Assembly: GCF_900130065.1 (NCBI RefSeq)
Contig: NZ_FQXV01000001.1
Coordinates: 278,572-342,571 of the forward strand
Reading direction: 5' to 3'
DNA length: 64,000 nt
From: Sporobacter termitidis DSM 10068
Lineage (GTDB): Bacteria > Bacillota > Clostridia > Oscillospirales > Oscillospiraceae
Below the pieces are notes generated by a model, which had not been told where the DNA came from, did not search any database, and was given only the letters and a program-made list of their open reading frames with translations. Made by a program: the position numbers and the translations under genes. The stretch's first letter is position 1. The number at the start of each line of letters is the position of its first letter. Shown piece after piece: positions 51,395 to 60,826 of the stretch.

Positions 51395-51664
51395 CGATTT
51401 GGCCCAAAATTCAGACAGGGTCAGCCAGGTGCAGTCAAAGCCACTTGGGAAACCCTAAATTCCAGCGTTTTCAAGGCTTTGGGGCGATAACGCCCATCAA
51501 ATCAATACTTTCGATATCCCACACAAAATCACGCAGTTTTGAGCCGTTTTTTCGAAAATGGTAGGGAGCTGTTAGCGAATGTGTGGGTTTTTCATACATA
51601 CAAATAAAGACTTAAATCCGTGTTGTTTGTTGTCGGCAATTCAAACAATCGGAGGAAAAGAAAA
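51395..51664. other. Left end of the integrative element, no gene recognised
   Basis: About 270 bp between the tRNA fragment and the first island gene. It contains short repeats of the CCCAAAATT/CGATTT kind that might be integrase or excisionase arm sites, but none is clear. A GGAGG ribosome site near its end serves the gene at 51665. Confidence 0.4.
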
Positions 51665-52132
51665 TTGAAAAAGACCACGTTAACCATCGACGAGCTCTAC
51701 TTGTCTATGTTCGAACAGTACGAAGATATATTAACAGTCGAAGAGGTAGCCCATATGATGCGGCTGGATGCGAAACGGGTTTACCGTATGATTCGGTCCG
51801 GTGAATTGAAGAGCATGAATGTCGAACGAGCTATCCGGGTCCCCAAGCTGTGGGTTATCGAATATATACAGAAATATGGTTTTATCAGGCAAGAGAAGAT
51901 ACACCGCCAGCGCCGTGCCGAAGTCACAGTCTTTTGCCAGACACCCAAAAGCCGTAAACAGATACAAGAATTTTTGGACCTAGCAGATCGCAAGTTCTTC
52001 CGCGACTCTGTGCTCCATCCCCTACTGGAGGAAGGCGTACTGGAAATGACGATTCCTAATAATCCAGCTCATGTCAAGCAGTGCTATATAGCAACAAAGC
52101 ATTTGTCTTCTGAAGAAAATGAGCTTGAGTGA
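51665..52132 (+). CDS. DNA-binding protein: excisionase-type HTH plus winged helix
   Basis: 155 residues from a TTG at 51665 with GGAGG nine nt upstream. Residues 20-75 are an excisionase/MerR HTH (EDILTVEEVAHMMRLDAKRV ... IRVPKLWVIEYI). Residues 95-145 (FLDLADRKFFRDSVLHPLLE then GVLEMTIPNNPAHVKQ) resemble the winged helix found at the C-terminus of RecG-like and Fic-associated regulators. It is the first gene inside the element and might be its excisionase or control protein. The next gene, ParB-like, is 66 bp downstream. Confidence 0.8.
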   Translation: MKKTTLTIDELYLSMFEQYEDILTVEEVAHMMRLDAKRVYRMIRSGELKSMNVERAIRVPKLWVIEYIQKYGFIRQEKIHRQRRAEVTVFCQTPKSRKQIQEFLDLADRKFFRDSVLHPLLEEGVLEMTIPNNPAHVKQCYIATKHLSSEENELE

Positions 52133-52198
52133 ACGTTGTAATCGGGACCTCCGGACCGTGTAATATCAATGAGGCCATATAGAAAGGATGAAATTCAA

Positions 52199-53047
52199 AT
52201 GATCGATAAAATTCAGGAAATTCCGTTGAAAGAACTGCATGATTTTCGAAACCATCCATTTCAGGTAAAGGACGATGATGAACTTAGAGAACTCGCCCAA
52301 AGCATCCGCGATAACGGGGTTTTGGCTCCTGCGCTTGCGAGACTACGGTCAGATGGAGGCTATGAGTTGGTTTCTGGCCATAGGCGCAAAGCCGCATGTG
52401 AGTTGATTGGCCTGGACACCATGCCTGTGATTATCAGAGAGTTGGAGGATAACGAAGCTGTAATAATCATGGTGGATTCCAATAAGCAACGGGAACATTT
52501 GCTGCCCAGTGAAAAGGCTTTTGCCTATAAGATGAAACTGGATGCGATTAAAAGGCAAGGTAAACGTAATGATTTGACTTCAGCGCAATTTGCACCCAAG
52601 TTGGCAACAGAAGTGATCGGAGCAGAAAATAATGAAAGCAAAGACCAGGTAAAAAGATTTATACGCCTTACCAATCTTATTCCGCAGTTGCTTCAGATGG
52701 TAGATGAAAAAGATATAGCTTTCAATCCTGCAGTAGAAATTTCCTACCTTTCAAAAGCTGAACAAGAAATGCTTCTTGAAGGCATGCACATTTTTCAATG
52801 CACGCCTTCACTCTCACAGGCCATTCGCATGAAAAAACTTAAAAAAGAAGGTATTCTGGACATGGAACATATCTGCAATATTATGGAGGAAGCGAAGGCA
52901 AATCAAAAGGATAAGATTACGCTCATGGCAGATGAGATTAAAGAGTATATTCCTGGTCGATATAAGGGTTCCAAATCTAGGATGAAGGAGTACCTTCTGC
53001 AGCTCTTAATGAGTAATAATCCCCAAAGTGAGCTGAATCATTTATAA
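52199..53047 (+). CDS. ParB/Spo0J-family nuclease-fold protein
   Basis: 282 residues from the ATG at 52199 (AGGA ten nt upstream). Residues 5-95 are a ParB N-terminal domain with VKDDDELRELAQSIRDNGVL, the ParB CTP-binding box as SGHRRKAACELIG (GxRR) and NKQREHLLPSEKAFAYKMKL. An HTH region follows, and a helical C-terminus. No ParA is adjacent. ParB-like proteins on integrative elements help maintain the excised form or regulate genes. Its terminator lies at 53079-53113. Confidence 0.9.
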   Translation: MIDKIQEIPLKELHDFRNHPFQVKDDDELRELAQSIRDNGVLAPALARLRSDGGYELVSGHRRKAACELIGLDTMPVIIRELEDNEAVIIMVDSNKQREHLLPSEKAFAYKMKLDAIKRQGKRNDLTSAQFAPKLATEVIGAENNESKDQVKRFIRLTNLIPQLLQMVDEKDIAFNPAVEISYLSKAEQEMLLEGMHIFQCTPSLSQAIRMKKLKKEGILDMEHICNIMEEAKANQKDKITLMADEIKEYIPGRYKGSKSRMKEYLLQLLMSNNPQSELNHL

Positions 53048-53078
53048 ACTAATCGATCGAAAACTCAATAGAAGTTCT

Positions 53079-53113
53079 AAACCCAGTCTTCGACATAAAG
53101 GCTGGGTTTTTCT
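53079..53113 (+). terminator. Terminator after the ParB-like gene
   Basis: AAACCCAG (53079-53086) pairs with CTGGGTTT (53102-53109), followed by TTTCTT. Confidence 0.8.
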
Positions 53114-53427
53114 TAGAATAAAGTTATATTTCGGAATTGTTAGGAATAGAACCATATTCTATCACTTAGGAGAAAACCGTTTCGATTTTTGTACTGTATC
53201 ACGCCGTGCTTTACAATGCTGTGAAATCCGCTTAAATACTGGGTTTCTGAGCGATTTGTTTGCTCTGCGGCATCACGCGAAATCCTGAAATTGCCCCGTT
53301 TTCCAGGACGTTATTAACAGGAATATTAAAATCCGGCTGTCCGACCCACTCTGCTAATAAGGATTTGAGATCGCTAAGGATGCTGCCGACTGGGTGGCAT
53401 CCTTGTCCTACAAGTGCCATATATTTC
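53114..53427. other. Gene-poor stretch before the defence operon
   Basis: About 310 bp. A minus-strand open frame (53232-53420, containing SILSDLKSLLAEWVGQPDFN) looks somewhat protein-like but has no start signal and may be a fragment of a lost gene; I do not call it. Nothing else was recognised. Confidence 0.35.
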
Positions 53428-53456
53428 TTGAGTTTGTTCGTTTCTTCGTATATAAT
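53428..53456 (+). promoter_or_regulatory. Promoter of the defence operon
   Basis: TTGAGT (53428-53433), a 17-nt spacer and TATAAT (53451-53456), 38 bp before the HTH gene. It is the only good promoter I find ahead of the seven coupled genes. Confidence 0.75.
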
Positions 53457-53493
53457 AATAAAAATAGGCTACTTTTTTGTGAGGTACGCATAG

Positions 53494-53697
53494 TTGAATT
53501 ATGTAACTGCAAAAGAAGCTGCAAAGAAATGGAATATTTCTGTACGCAGGGTTCAGTTGCTTTGCGAGCAAGGAAGGGTTAAAGGCGCATGCAGGCTTGG
53601 ATGGGCATGGGCTATTCCTCGTGATACAGACAAACCTACTGACTTGCGTTGCCAAAAAGAGCATATGACGAACATATATAAAGAGGGCCAGATATGA
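53494..53697 (+). CDS. Small helix-turn-helix protein heading the defence operon
   Basis: 67 residues from a TTG start, GAGG nine nt upstream. MNYVTAKEAAKKWNISVRRV and ACRLGWAWAIPRDTDKPTDL form a single excisionase/MerR-like HTH, the same family as the 65-residue protein at 46696. Its stop overlaps the ATPase start (ATGA). It likely autoregulates the operon, which would protect the host when the methylase level is low (inference). Confidence 0.85.
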   Translation: MNYVTAKEAAKKWNISVRRVQLLCEQGRVKGACRLGWAWAIPRDTDKPTDLRCQKEHMTNIYKEGQI

Positions 53698-55145
53698 ATC
53701 CAAAACTTGCAGTGCCAGATGCTGCCTCACTCGTATTATCGTTGCGTTCAGTAGGATATTCCCTTGAAACTGCAATTGCAGATATTGTTGACAACAGTAT
53801 TACTGCGAAGGCATCAGAAATATATATTGATGCGAACTGGAATTCGGAATTTTCGTTTATAAGCATTTGTGATAATGGATATGGAATGAACGAAAATGAT
53901 TTGCACCAGGCGATGAAAATTGGTGCAAAGGTTCCTACTGACCCTAGAAGCAACGATGATTTGGGCCGGTTTGGAATGGGGCTAAAAACAGCCGCATTTT
54001 CTTTGTGCAAACGTCTTACTGTTATGAGCAAGGTATCAGACAAAAACATGTCCAATATCAGGGTATGGGATATTGACAACATTGTAGATTCGAATAGATG
54101 GGAATTATTCGATGACAGCCAAACATCTGCTTGGAGAAACGCAACCCAAAGGTTTAAAAACCATCTTCAAGGAACAATCGTTGTACTTGAAAAGCTAGAC
54201 AGGCTTATTACAGAGGATTATAGCGATCAAGCAATTGGTCGTTTTTGGCAGCGCATTGCAGATATGGAAAAGCATCTAACGATGGTATTTCATCGTTTCT
54301 TAGCAGGACAAACTTTGCGAATTTTTGTAAATGGGAAAAGAATAGAGCCATGGGATCCTTTTATGCGTACTTCATTTGCTACTCAAGAGTTTAGAGAAGA
54401 GTTTTTAACATACCAAGGTAAAAGTGTTCGTGTACATACTTTTATTTTACCGCATCATTCCAAATTATCAATGAAGGAATACGATGATACTGGCGGAGCA
54501 AGCGGATGGCAGGAACAGCAGGGTTTTTATGTTTATAGGAATAGGCGGTTGATTGTTCCAGGAACTTGGTTTAAAATGCTTCGGAAAAATGAACCCGGAC
54601 AGCTTGCCCGAATCCAGTTGGATTTGACTGGAGATATGGATTTTGACTGGAAGATTGATGTGAAGAAATCATCAGCATCTCCCCCATCAATATTGCGAGA
54701 AAATATTAGGCGAATTGCACGAACAGCCCAAGAGGCCTCGCGAAAAGTTTATTATTTTAGAGGAGCTGTGATCAACCAACAAATCAAAGCTGAAGACAAT
54801 GATGCGGTATGGGAACAAGCATCAATTCGTGGCAGAACTTTTTTCAGGATAAACCGCAAGCATCGGCTGCTAGAGGAGGCATGCTCCGGGCTGGGCGTTG
54901 ATTCAAAGAAGAAGCTTGATACATTTATGAGCCTTATTGAAGGTTTTGCCCCTATGAATGCATCATTAACAGGACCGATTTTTAACGAGACAAGCCAAGG
55001 AAATGGATTGATTGATAGTGCTGCACATTTTTGCAGTGATCTGATTGAAGCAGGATACAGTCCCTGTGAGGCACTCAGAAAAGTCCTTCAAATCAGTATC
55101 TATGAAGGAATGGGTGAAGCAATTAAAGACAAGCTAAAGCTTTGA
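53694..55145 (+). CDS. GHKL ATPase of the MORC/MutL-like type in a restriction-modification system
   Basis: 483 residues. The Bergerat ATP-binding fold is complete: N box AIADIVDNSITA (Asn34), G1 CDNGYGM (60-65), G2 GRFGMGLKTAAFSL (91-104). The second half includes a ribosomal-S5-type region with VYRNRRLIVPGTWFKM and a catalytic-type Lys in DWKIDVKKSS, as in MutL and MORC proteins. Relatives are known from predicted R-M operons together with Z1, DUF4420 and AIPR genes. It probably clamps on DNA in an ATP-dependent way. It lies 10 bp upstream of the Z1 gene. Confidence 0.9.
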   Translation: MNPKLAVPDAASLVLSLRSVGYSLETAIADIVDNSITAKASEIYIDANWNSEFSFISICDNGYGMNENDLHQAMKIGAKVPTDPRSNDDLGRFGMGLKTAAFSLCKRLTVMSKVSDKNMSNIRVWDIDNIVDSNRWELFDDSQTSAWRNATQRFKNHLQGTIVVLEKLDRLITEDYSDQAIGRFWQRIADMEKHLTMVFHRFLAGQTLRIFVNGKRIEPWDPFMRTSFATQEFREEFLTYQGKSVRVHTFILPHHSKLSMKEYDDTGGASGWQEQQGFYVYRNRRLIVPGTWFKMLRKNEPGQLARIQLDLTGDMDFDWKIDVKKSSASPPSILRENIRRIARTAQEASRKVYYFRGAVINQQIKAEDNDAVWEQASIRGRTFFRINRKHRLLEEACSGLGVDSKKKLDTFMSLIEGFAPMNASLTGPIFNETSQGNGLIDSAAHFCSDLIEAGYSPCEALRKVLQISIYEGMGEAIKDKLKL

Positions 55146-55155
55146 GGGGGATTAT

Positions 55156-58023
55156 ATGGACAGAGAGGCAATATCAAGGATAGCCGTTGAGTATTGTTGG
55201 TCAATGATGGAAAAGGCTACAACTTTTGAAGAAGCATCTTTAAAGACTATAGAATTTGTAAAAAGCAACCTGCCAGGTGGGTCAGAGATTGACGCTGAAT
55301 GGTTTAAAGAGCATCTTAAACTATCCATTACACAAGAAGTGTCAGATTATCTTATGCTCCAAGGAGAAGACCAAAATTCAAAAGAGAAATGGTGGGCTGA
55401 GCAAAAAAGCCAAAATCAGCTTGGGCATTGGAGCCGTTGGATAAGGTATCTTATTAAAGCGAAAAATTGGAGCCCAGCAGTTATTGACAGCCTTGATAAA
55501 ACAACCGATAAAATCCTTGATGCTGTTGACGACCCAAAGAGGAGCTCGCTTTTAAGCGACAGGCGCGGACTTGTATTGGGTTATGTTCAATCTGGTAAAA
55601 CTGCACATTATACTGGATTAATAAACAAAGCGCTTGATGCAGGCTTTCAATTAGTAATAGTACTTGCCGGAATGCATGACAGTTTACGTATTCAGACTCA
55701 AACAAGACTTGATGAAGAGGTTCTTGGTTTTGAAACAAGCATAGATGTGCTTTTAAAGAATGGCATGGTCGGCAAAAGAATTGGAGTGGGCGAATTAAGT
55801 TACCCGCCCGAATTAAAGTTGCGAACATATACGACTCGAGATCCAAAAGGCGATTTTAACAAGGCACGTGCAAATAAGATAGAGGATTTAGAAGGACGCC
55901 CTTCGGTTTTTATTGTTAAAAAGAATGCCACTGTTCTAAAAAACCTTTATCAGTTTTTTAGAACAGGAAATTTGACAAAAGATCATTTGAGCAGACAAGG
56001 CAAAGCAGTAATTGCCAATATTTCAATGCTGATGATTGATGATGAGGCTGACCAAGCTTCTGTCAATACAAAGGCAATAAGTGATGAGGACGGGAACATC
56101 CTGCCCGATTATGAACCTTCACGCGTAAATGCAGAAATAAGAAGGATATATAATCTATTTTCAAATAAGGCATATGTGGGATATACCGCTACTCCTTATG
56201 CGAATATTTTCATCCATGATGAAGCAAGCACAGAGGAGTATGGCAGCGAACTGTTTCCTAAGGACTTTATTCTTAGTTTGCCGAAACCTTCAAATTATAT
56301 AGGCCCGGCAGAATTCTTCGGGCTCAATCGCAATGATGGACAAACCATGAATTTGATCAGAGAAGTGCAATATGACCCGCTGTTTGTACCAGCAAAAGTC
56401 AAAAAAGGCCATGTGCCGGAGAGGTTGCCCGAAACACTTGTTGATGCAATGGAGGCCTTCCTTATCTCATGTTCCATTCGTTTGGCTCGCAAGCAGGAAG
56501 ATGCGCATATGTCGATGCTTATTCATGCTGCACGCTTTACCGATATCCATTATGAGATAAAAGATCTTGTAGTCAGAAAGATACAAGATATAAAAAACCG
56601 GTTGAGATATGAAAATAAAACAGATTTAAATTCATTCGCGAATAGACTCAAAATTTTATGGGAAAACGATTTTATTGAGACGTCTTTATATATGCGCGAT
56701 AATTTTTATGATCTGGCAGGAGACTGCCAAATGCCTGATTGGCCGATTACTTTGGATGGCATTATAAAGGTTTTAGATAAACTTGAAGTACTTGCCGTAA
56801 ATGGCATCAGTGATGATGAATTGCAGTATAGGGATTTCTCACAAGGCAGAATTGTCATAGCCGTCGGAGGCGACAAACTTTCCCGCGGCTTGACATTAGA
56901 AGGGCTCACGACAAGCTATTTCCTCCGCTCATCAACTTTCTATGACACTTTGATGCAGATGGGCAGATGGTTTGGCTATAGGCCTGGCTATCTTGATTTG
57001 TGCAGACTTTATACTACGCATACTTTGTCCGAATGGTTTGAGCATATTGCTGTTGCGACGGAAGAATTGCGAAGTGAGTTGTTCGATATGGATCAAAGAG
57101 GTAGCACACCAAAAGATTATGGGCTTAAAGTGCAGACCCATTCGGAACTGTTCATAGCAGCAAAGAACAAGATGCAGGCAGCATATGAAATGCAGGATGA
57201 TTACAGCAACAGCGTAAGTGAAACTACCAAATTTGAGTTAGACGAAGATTTCTTCCGAGACAATCAGAGTGCTGTAGACCATTTTATCAGGCAACTTGGC
57301 ACTCCCGATAATGAATATCTTCGCAAAAAACGGCCAAGCAAATATGCCAAAGTTGCAAATATGCCCAAACACTATTTTTGGGATCATGTTGATGGTTTTA
57401 GCATATGCAGTTTTTTATCGGAATACAAAACTGCACGAAATGCGCCAAGGGCAAATAGTACACGCTTAAAGGAGTACATCAGAAAACAGATCGACAAGGA
57501 CGGATTGACGGACTGGACGGTCTGCTTGATCAATGCAGATGAAAGCGGACACCAAGAAAATAAAACATATGAAATTGGTGGATTGCCAATATCCCGGGGA
57601 GTCATAAGATCTCGCGGTGTAAGAAGTGAAAAAAAGGGCGCAAAAGCATTTGGACGTTTGCTGTCACAAGACCATGAATATTTGGATTTCGATGATGAAC
57701 AAATGAGTAAAGTCATTGAATTAAGAGACAAGGCAACCAGCGTCAAAGGGAAACGTTCAAAAATAATAACTGACAATGCCAATATTGGTTGGGAAGCCGC
57801 TACATATATTCGTCGCGAATTAAGGAGTAGCCAGTACAATCACGGCCTATTGCTGCTGTATCCTATTGAAAAATCTGATGACAGCGCTTTTTCTGATTTG
57901 GCAGATGACATTGTGCCTATTGGTATCGGCTTGGTATTTCCCCCGAGCCATGAATCTACTCCAGTTGCTTATATGGCTAACAATGTGTTTCGTGCTTTGG
58001 AAGAGGAGGATGAGCAAGAATGA
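55156..58023 (+). CDS. Z1-domain superfamily II helicase-like protein
   Basis: 955 residues. Walker A GYVQSGKT (142-149), Walker B MLMIDDEAD (291-299), VGYTATPYANIFIH (a motif III-like segment) and, in the second RecA-like domain, GRIVIAVGGDKLSRGLTLEG and MQMGRWFGYRPGY, the hallmark of the Z1 domain (PF10593). Such proteins act as the motor of a restriction system. The N-terminal 130 residues are helical. Its stop overlaps the DUF4420 start. Confidence 0.93.
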   Translation: MDREAISRIAVEYCWSMMEKATTFEEASLKTIEFVKSNLPGGSEIDAEWFKEHLKLSITQEVSDYLMLQGEDQNSKEKWWAEQKSQNQLGHWSRWIRYLIKAKNWSPAVIDSLDKTTDKILDAVDDPKRSSLLSDRRGLVLGYVQSGKTAHYTGLINKALDAGFQLVIVLAGMHDSLRIQTQTRLDEEVLGFETSIDVLLKNGMVGKRIGVGELSYPPELKLRTYTTRDPKGDFNKARANKIEDLEGRPSVFIVKKNATVLKNLYQFFRTGNLTKDHLSRQGKAVIANISMLMIDDEADQASVNTKAISDEDGNILPDYEPSRVNAEIRRIYNLFSNKAYVGYTATPYANIFIHDEASTEEYGSELFPKDFILSLPKPSNYIGPAEFFGLNRNDGQTMNLIREVQYDPLFVPAKVKKGHVPERLPETLVDAMEAFLISCSIRLARKQEDAHMSMLIHAARFTDIHYEIKDLVVRKIQDIKNRLRYENKTDLNSFANRLKILWENDFIETSLYMRDNFYDLAGDCQMPDWPITLDGIIKVLDKLEVLAVNGISDDELQYRDFSQGRIVIAVGGDKLSRGLTLEGLTTSYFLRSSTFYDTLMQMGRWFGYRPGYLDLCRLYTTHTLSEWFEHIAVATEELRSELFDMDQRGSTPKDYGLKVQTHSELFIAAKNKMQAAYEMQDDYSNSVSETTKFELDEDFFRDNQSAVDHFIRQLGTPDNEYLRKKRPSKYAKVANMPKHYFWDHVDGFSICSFLSEYKTARNAPRANSTRLKEYIRKQIDKDGLTDWTVCLINADESGHQENKTYEIGGLPISRGVIRSRGVRSEKKGAKAFGRLLSQDHEYLDFDDEQMSKVIELRDKATSVKGKRSKIITDNANIGWEAATYIRRELRSSQYNHGLLLLYPIEKSDDSAFSDLADDIVPIGIGLVFPPSHESTPVAYMANNVFRALEEEDEQE

Positions 58024-59063
58024 ACAGTAATTTGTTGCTGGCTCATCAAATGTTTTCTGCGCTTGACTCGGAGTATCATTCTAAAAAATGGGTAGGCCAA
58101 GAACCGCTTTTATCACGTCAGATGAAACTAAGCAGTGAAATTCTGGCTGTTTTCGCTGTCAGAAAATTAGATGGAAAACATATTTTATACCTTCAATGCA
58201 ATCCTTCGGATGCAACTGCAGGGCATAAGTATCCAGCATGGAAAGGCATTTCCATTGAATTTTCCGGTTTTGAACATGTAGGAATGGAAGGGTGCTTTGT
58301 TCGTATTGAGCAGGGTGAAGGAAGCGATGATGACGTATATTTCTCTATTTGCGATGATTTATGCTCTTGCTTGAAAGATGCTTTAAGAAGCAATCTGCGC
58401 CAAAGACTTTTTGCAGCTTTGGAGCGGTGGAAACGTTTTTTCTCTCTTCGAGAGAACATCAAATTGACGCGAGAAGAACAAATAGGTCTATTTGGAGAAC
58501 TGTGGCTATTGCGGTCCATGCTGAAAAACGGCATAGGCTTACAGGCTATTGATAGCTGGAAGGGCCCTTATCATGGGGTGTTTGATTTTTCTTTGCAGAA
58601 CATGAGTATTGAGGTCAAGACTACAGCCGCCAAAATGCCGTATAAGGTCTTTATAAGCAACGAGATGCAACTTGATGAAAGGCTTGCAGGGGGCATGCTC
58701 ATCCTATCTTTTCTAGCAGTTCAATCCAGCGACTCTTCTGGAGAAACTCTTGGGGATGTAGTAAAGTGCATTGATGATTGCATTGGAGACGACGAAGCTG
58801 CTCGCAGTGCATTTCAAGATAAAATATTCGGTTGCGGACTGGCACACCCCCATGTAGACGGCTATACTTCCCATTATATTGCTAAAGAGCAAGCTTTTTT
58901 TAATATTAAAGAGGGATTTCCGCGCATTTTAAGTGCGAATTTGCCAAATGGACTAGGAGATTTATCATACTCTATAGAAATAAGTGCTTGCTTTAATTAC
59001 AAAATCGATAAGCAAGAATTTTGGCGGAATGCAAGTCTGCATGCAAAGGAGGAGCAACTATGA
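58020..59063 (+). CDS. PD-(D/E)XK nuclease-like protein (DUF4420)
   Basis: 347 residues, coupled by ATGA to the Z1 gene. The central core has Glu160 (GLFGELWLL), Asp189 (GVFDFS) and Glu198-Val-Lys200 (SIEVKTT), a PD-(D/E)XK catalytic array, in the PF14390 family. It is the likely DNA-cleaving subunit of the restriction complex. The N-terminal half (residues 1-150) is a mixed alpha-beta domain without known match. Its stop overlaps the AIPR start. Confidence 0.9.
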   Translation: MNSNLLLAHQMFSALDSEYHSKKWVGQEPLLSRQMKLSSEILAVFAVRKLDGKHILYLQCNPSDATAGHKYPAWKGISIEFSGFEHVGMEGCFVRIEQGEGSDDDVYFSICDDLCSCLKDALRSNLRQRLFAALERWKRFFSLRENIKLTREEQIGLFGELWLLRSMLKNGIGLQAIDSWKGPYHGVFDFSLQNMSIEVKTTAAKMPYKVFISNEMQLDERLAGGMLILSFLAVQSSDSSGETLGDVVKCIDDCIGDDEAARSAFQDKIFGCGLAHPHVDGYTSHYIAKEQAFFNIKEGFPRILSANLPNGLGDLSYSIEISACFNYKIDKQEFWRNASLHAKEEQL

Positions 59064-60826
59064 TGCTCGAAGATTTTCATGCAATGGTTTGCGAGGATGC
59101 CAGAGCGGATCACGAGGCCGGTCGTTACCGCACAACAGAGGAAGCCATGGAAGGGATTTTATGTGGCTATCTCGAAGAAGAGCAGGTAATAAACGATATA
59201 CAGCTGAGTCCGTATCAAAAGACTAACACCAGCAGACAGGCTATGATGGTAAGTGCGCATGCATTTGATGAGAAAAATGCGACTCTTAATTTGCTTGCAG
59301 TCAAATGGGAACGTAGCAACAAACTCGTCAAGATGAGCCACAACGATGTCAACCGCATGTTCAAAATGGTGCGCCGCTTTTACAGAAATGCTAAAGCTGG
59401 AATGTATAAAGAAATGGAGGAAACAGATGCTGCCTATACTTTAGCGCAGTTGATTTATGAAAGGCAATCTTTTATTTCAACAGTTCGCGTCTTTTTGGTC
59501 TCAAATGCAATTGTGGATATAGAACCTCCGGCAGATGCAGAAGAGGAAGATACCATCTTCTCATACGATATATGGGATATTGATAGGATATTCAGGCTTA
59601 TTGGCCAAGCTGGAAATGCTGGAGAAAACGATATTAGATTAAGAGATCAATACGACTGCAGCATTTGCATGTTGAAGATGCAGGCTGATCATCAGAAGTA
59701 TGATTGCTATGTCGGCATGCTTCCTGGAATAGTGCTGGCAAGAATATATGACGAGCATGGACAGCAATTGATAGAACGAAATGTACGCTCATTTTTGCAA
59801 GCTAAAAACGCAGTGAATAAAGGTATCCGAGATACTGTCCGAGATGAACCGGAGATGTTTATGGCTTACAATAATGGCATTTCGACTGTAGCAGCATGGA
59901 TAGAAGCTGACGAGTTAGGCAACGGAGTTGTTTCTGTACATAGCTTGCATGATTGGCAAATTGTAAATGGAGGACAAACCACAGCATCTCTTGCCAATGC
60001 ATATAAGGCAAATCTAGATATGAGTCAGGTTTTTGTGCCTGTAAAATTAACCATCCTCAAATCAAATCGGCAGAAGGATCTAATTATTGCTCATATATCT
60101 AAATATGCAAACAGCCAAAATAAGATTACCATGTCGGATTTCAGCGCAAATACTCTGTGGCATGTTGAGATGGAAAAGCTTTCTCGGAGAATATGGGTAC
60201 CATCCCGACAAAGAATGCGTTGGTTTTATGAGAGAGCCCGGGGGCAATATCTTGTTGAGCTTAATAGGCAAAATACTGTTGCGCGTAAAAAGACTTTTAG
60301 AGAAGAAAACCCCAAGAGTCATGTTGTTACAAAAACAATTGCGGCCAAGTGCATGATGTGTGCTATGCAAAAACCTTATCTTGTCAGCAAAGGTTCGGAA
60401 ACCAATTTTGTAAAGTTCATGGAGTTGGTAGAAGCGGGCAAAATACCATTTCCCAACGAACAGTACTATAAGCATATGGTTGCAAATGTTATTCTCTTCG
60501 ACAAGTGCGATAGAATTGTGAAAAGCTTGCAATTAGGAGACTATAAGGCAAATGTTGTAGCCTACACTATTGCTTTGACTTACAGGCTTTATGAATCAGA
60601 AATTGATTTGGACAAAATATGGGCAAGACAAAATATTGATGAGAAGCTCGAACTGCTGTTGAAAAAATTGGCTCAAGCAGTTTGGGAACATATTACCCAC
60701 CCAACTATTGAAGGGACCAACATAACTCAATGGTGCAAACGTGAAGAATGCTGGAACCTCCTGCTCAAGCGACAGGGGCTTGATATTGCTTCAGTTGAGG
60801 AGGAGGATGAAGATGAAGAAGCTTAA
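59060..60826 (+). CDS. AIPR (abortive infection phage resistance) family protein
   Basis: 588 residues from the ATG at 59060, with AGGAGG seven nt upstream and overlapping the DUF4420 stop. The family block is visible as EPEMFMAYNNGIS, DWQIVNGGQTTASLANAYKA and KYANSQNKI (AIPR, PF10592), first known from lactococcal abortive-infection genes and repeatedly found beside Z1 and DUF4420 genes. The biochemical activity is not established; a nucleic-acid-associated role is assumed. The acidic C-terminus (EEEDEDEEA) overlaps the methylase start. Confidence 0.92.
   Translation: MMLEDFHAMVCEDARADHEAGRYRTTEEAMEGILCGYLEEEQVINDIQLSPYQKTNTSRQAMMVSAHAFDEKNATLNLLAVKWERSNKLVKMSHNDVNRMFKMVRRFYRNAKAGMYKEMEETDAAYTLAQLIYERQSFISTVRVFLVSNAIVDIEPPADAEEEDTIFSYDIWDIDRIFRLIGQAGNAGENDIRLRDQYDCSICMLKMQADHQKYDCYVGMLPGIVLARIYDEHGQQLIERNVRSFLQAKNAVNKGIRDTVRDEPEMFMAYNNGISTVAAWIEADELGNGVVSVHSLHDWQIVNGGQTTASLANAYKANLDMSQVFVPVKLTILKSNRQKDLIIAHISKYANSQNKITMSDFSANTLWHVEMEKLSRRIWVPSRQRMRWFYERARGQYLVELNRQNTVARKKTFREENPKSHVVTKTIAAKCMMCAMQKPYLVSKGSETNFVKFMELVEAGKIPFPNEQYYKHMVANVILFDKCDRIVKSLQLGDYKANVVAYTIALTYRLYESEIDLDKIWARQNIDEKLELLLKKLAQAVWEHITHPTIEGTNITQWCKREECWNLLLKRQGLDIASVEEEDEDEEA

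Noticed and set aside
51338-51430. A complete tRNA-Ser gene
   Set aside because: The 5' acceptor strand, D arm and 5' anticodon arm are absent; only the 3' half exists.
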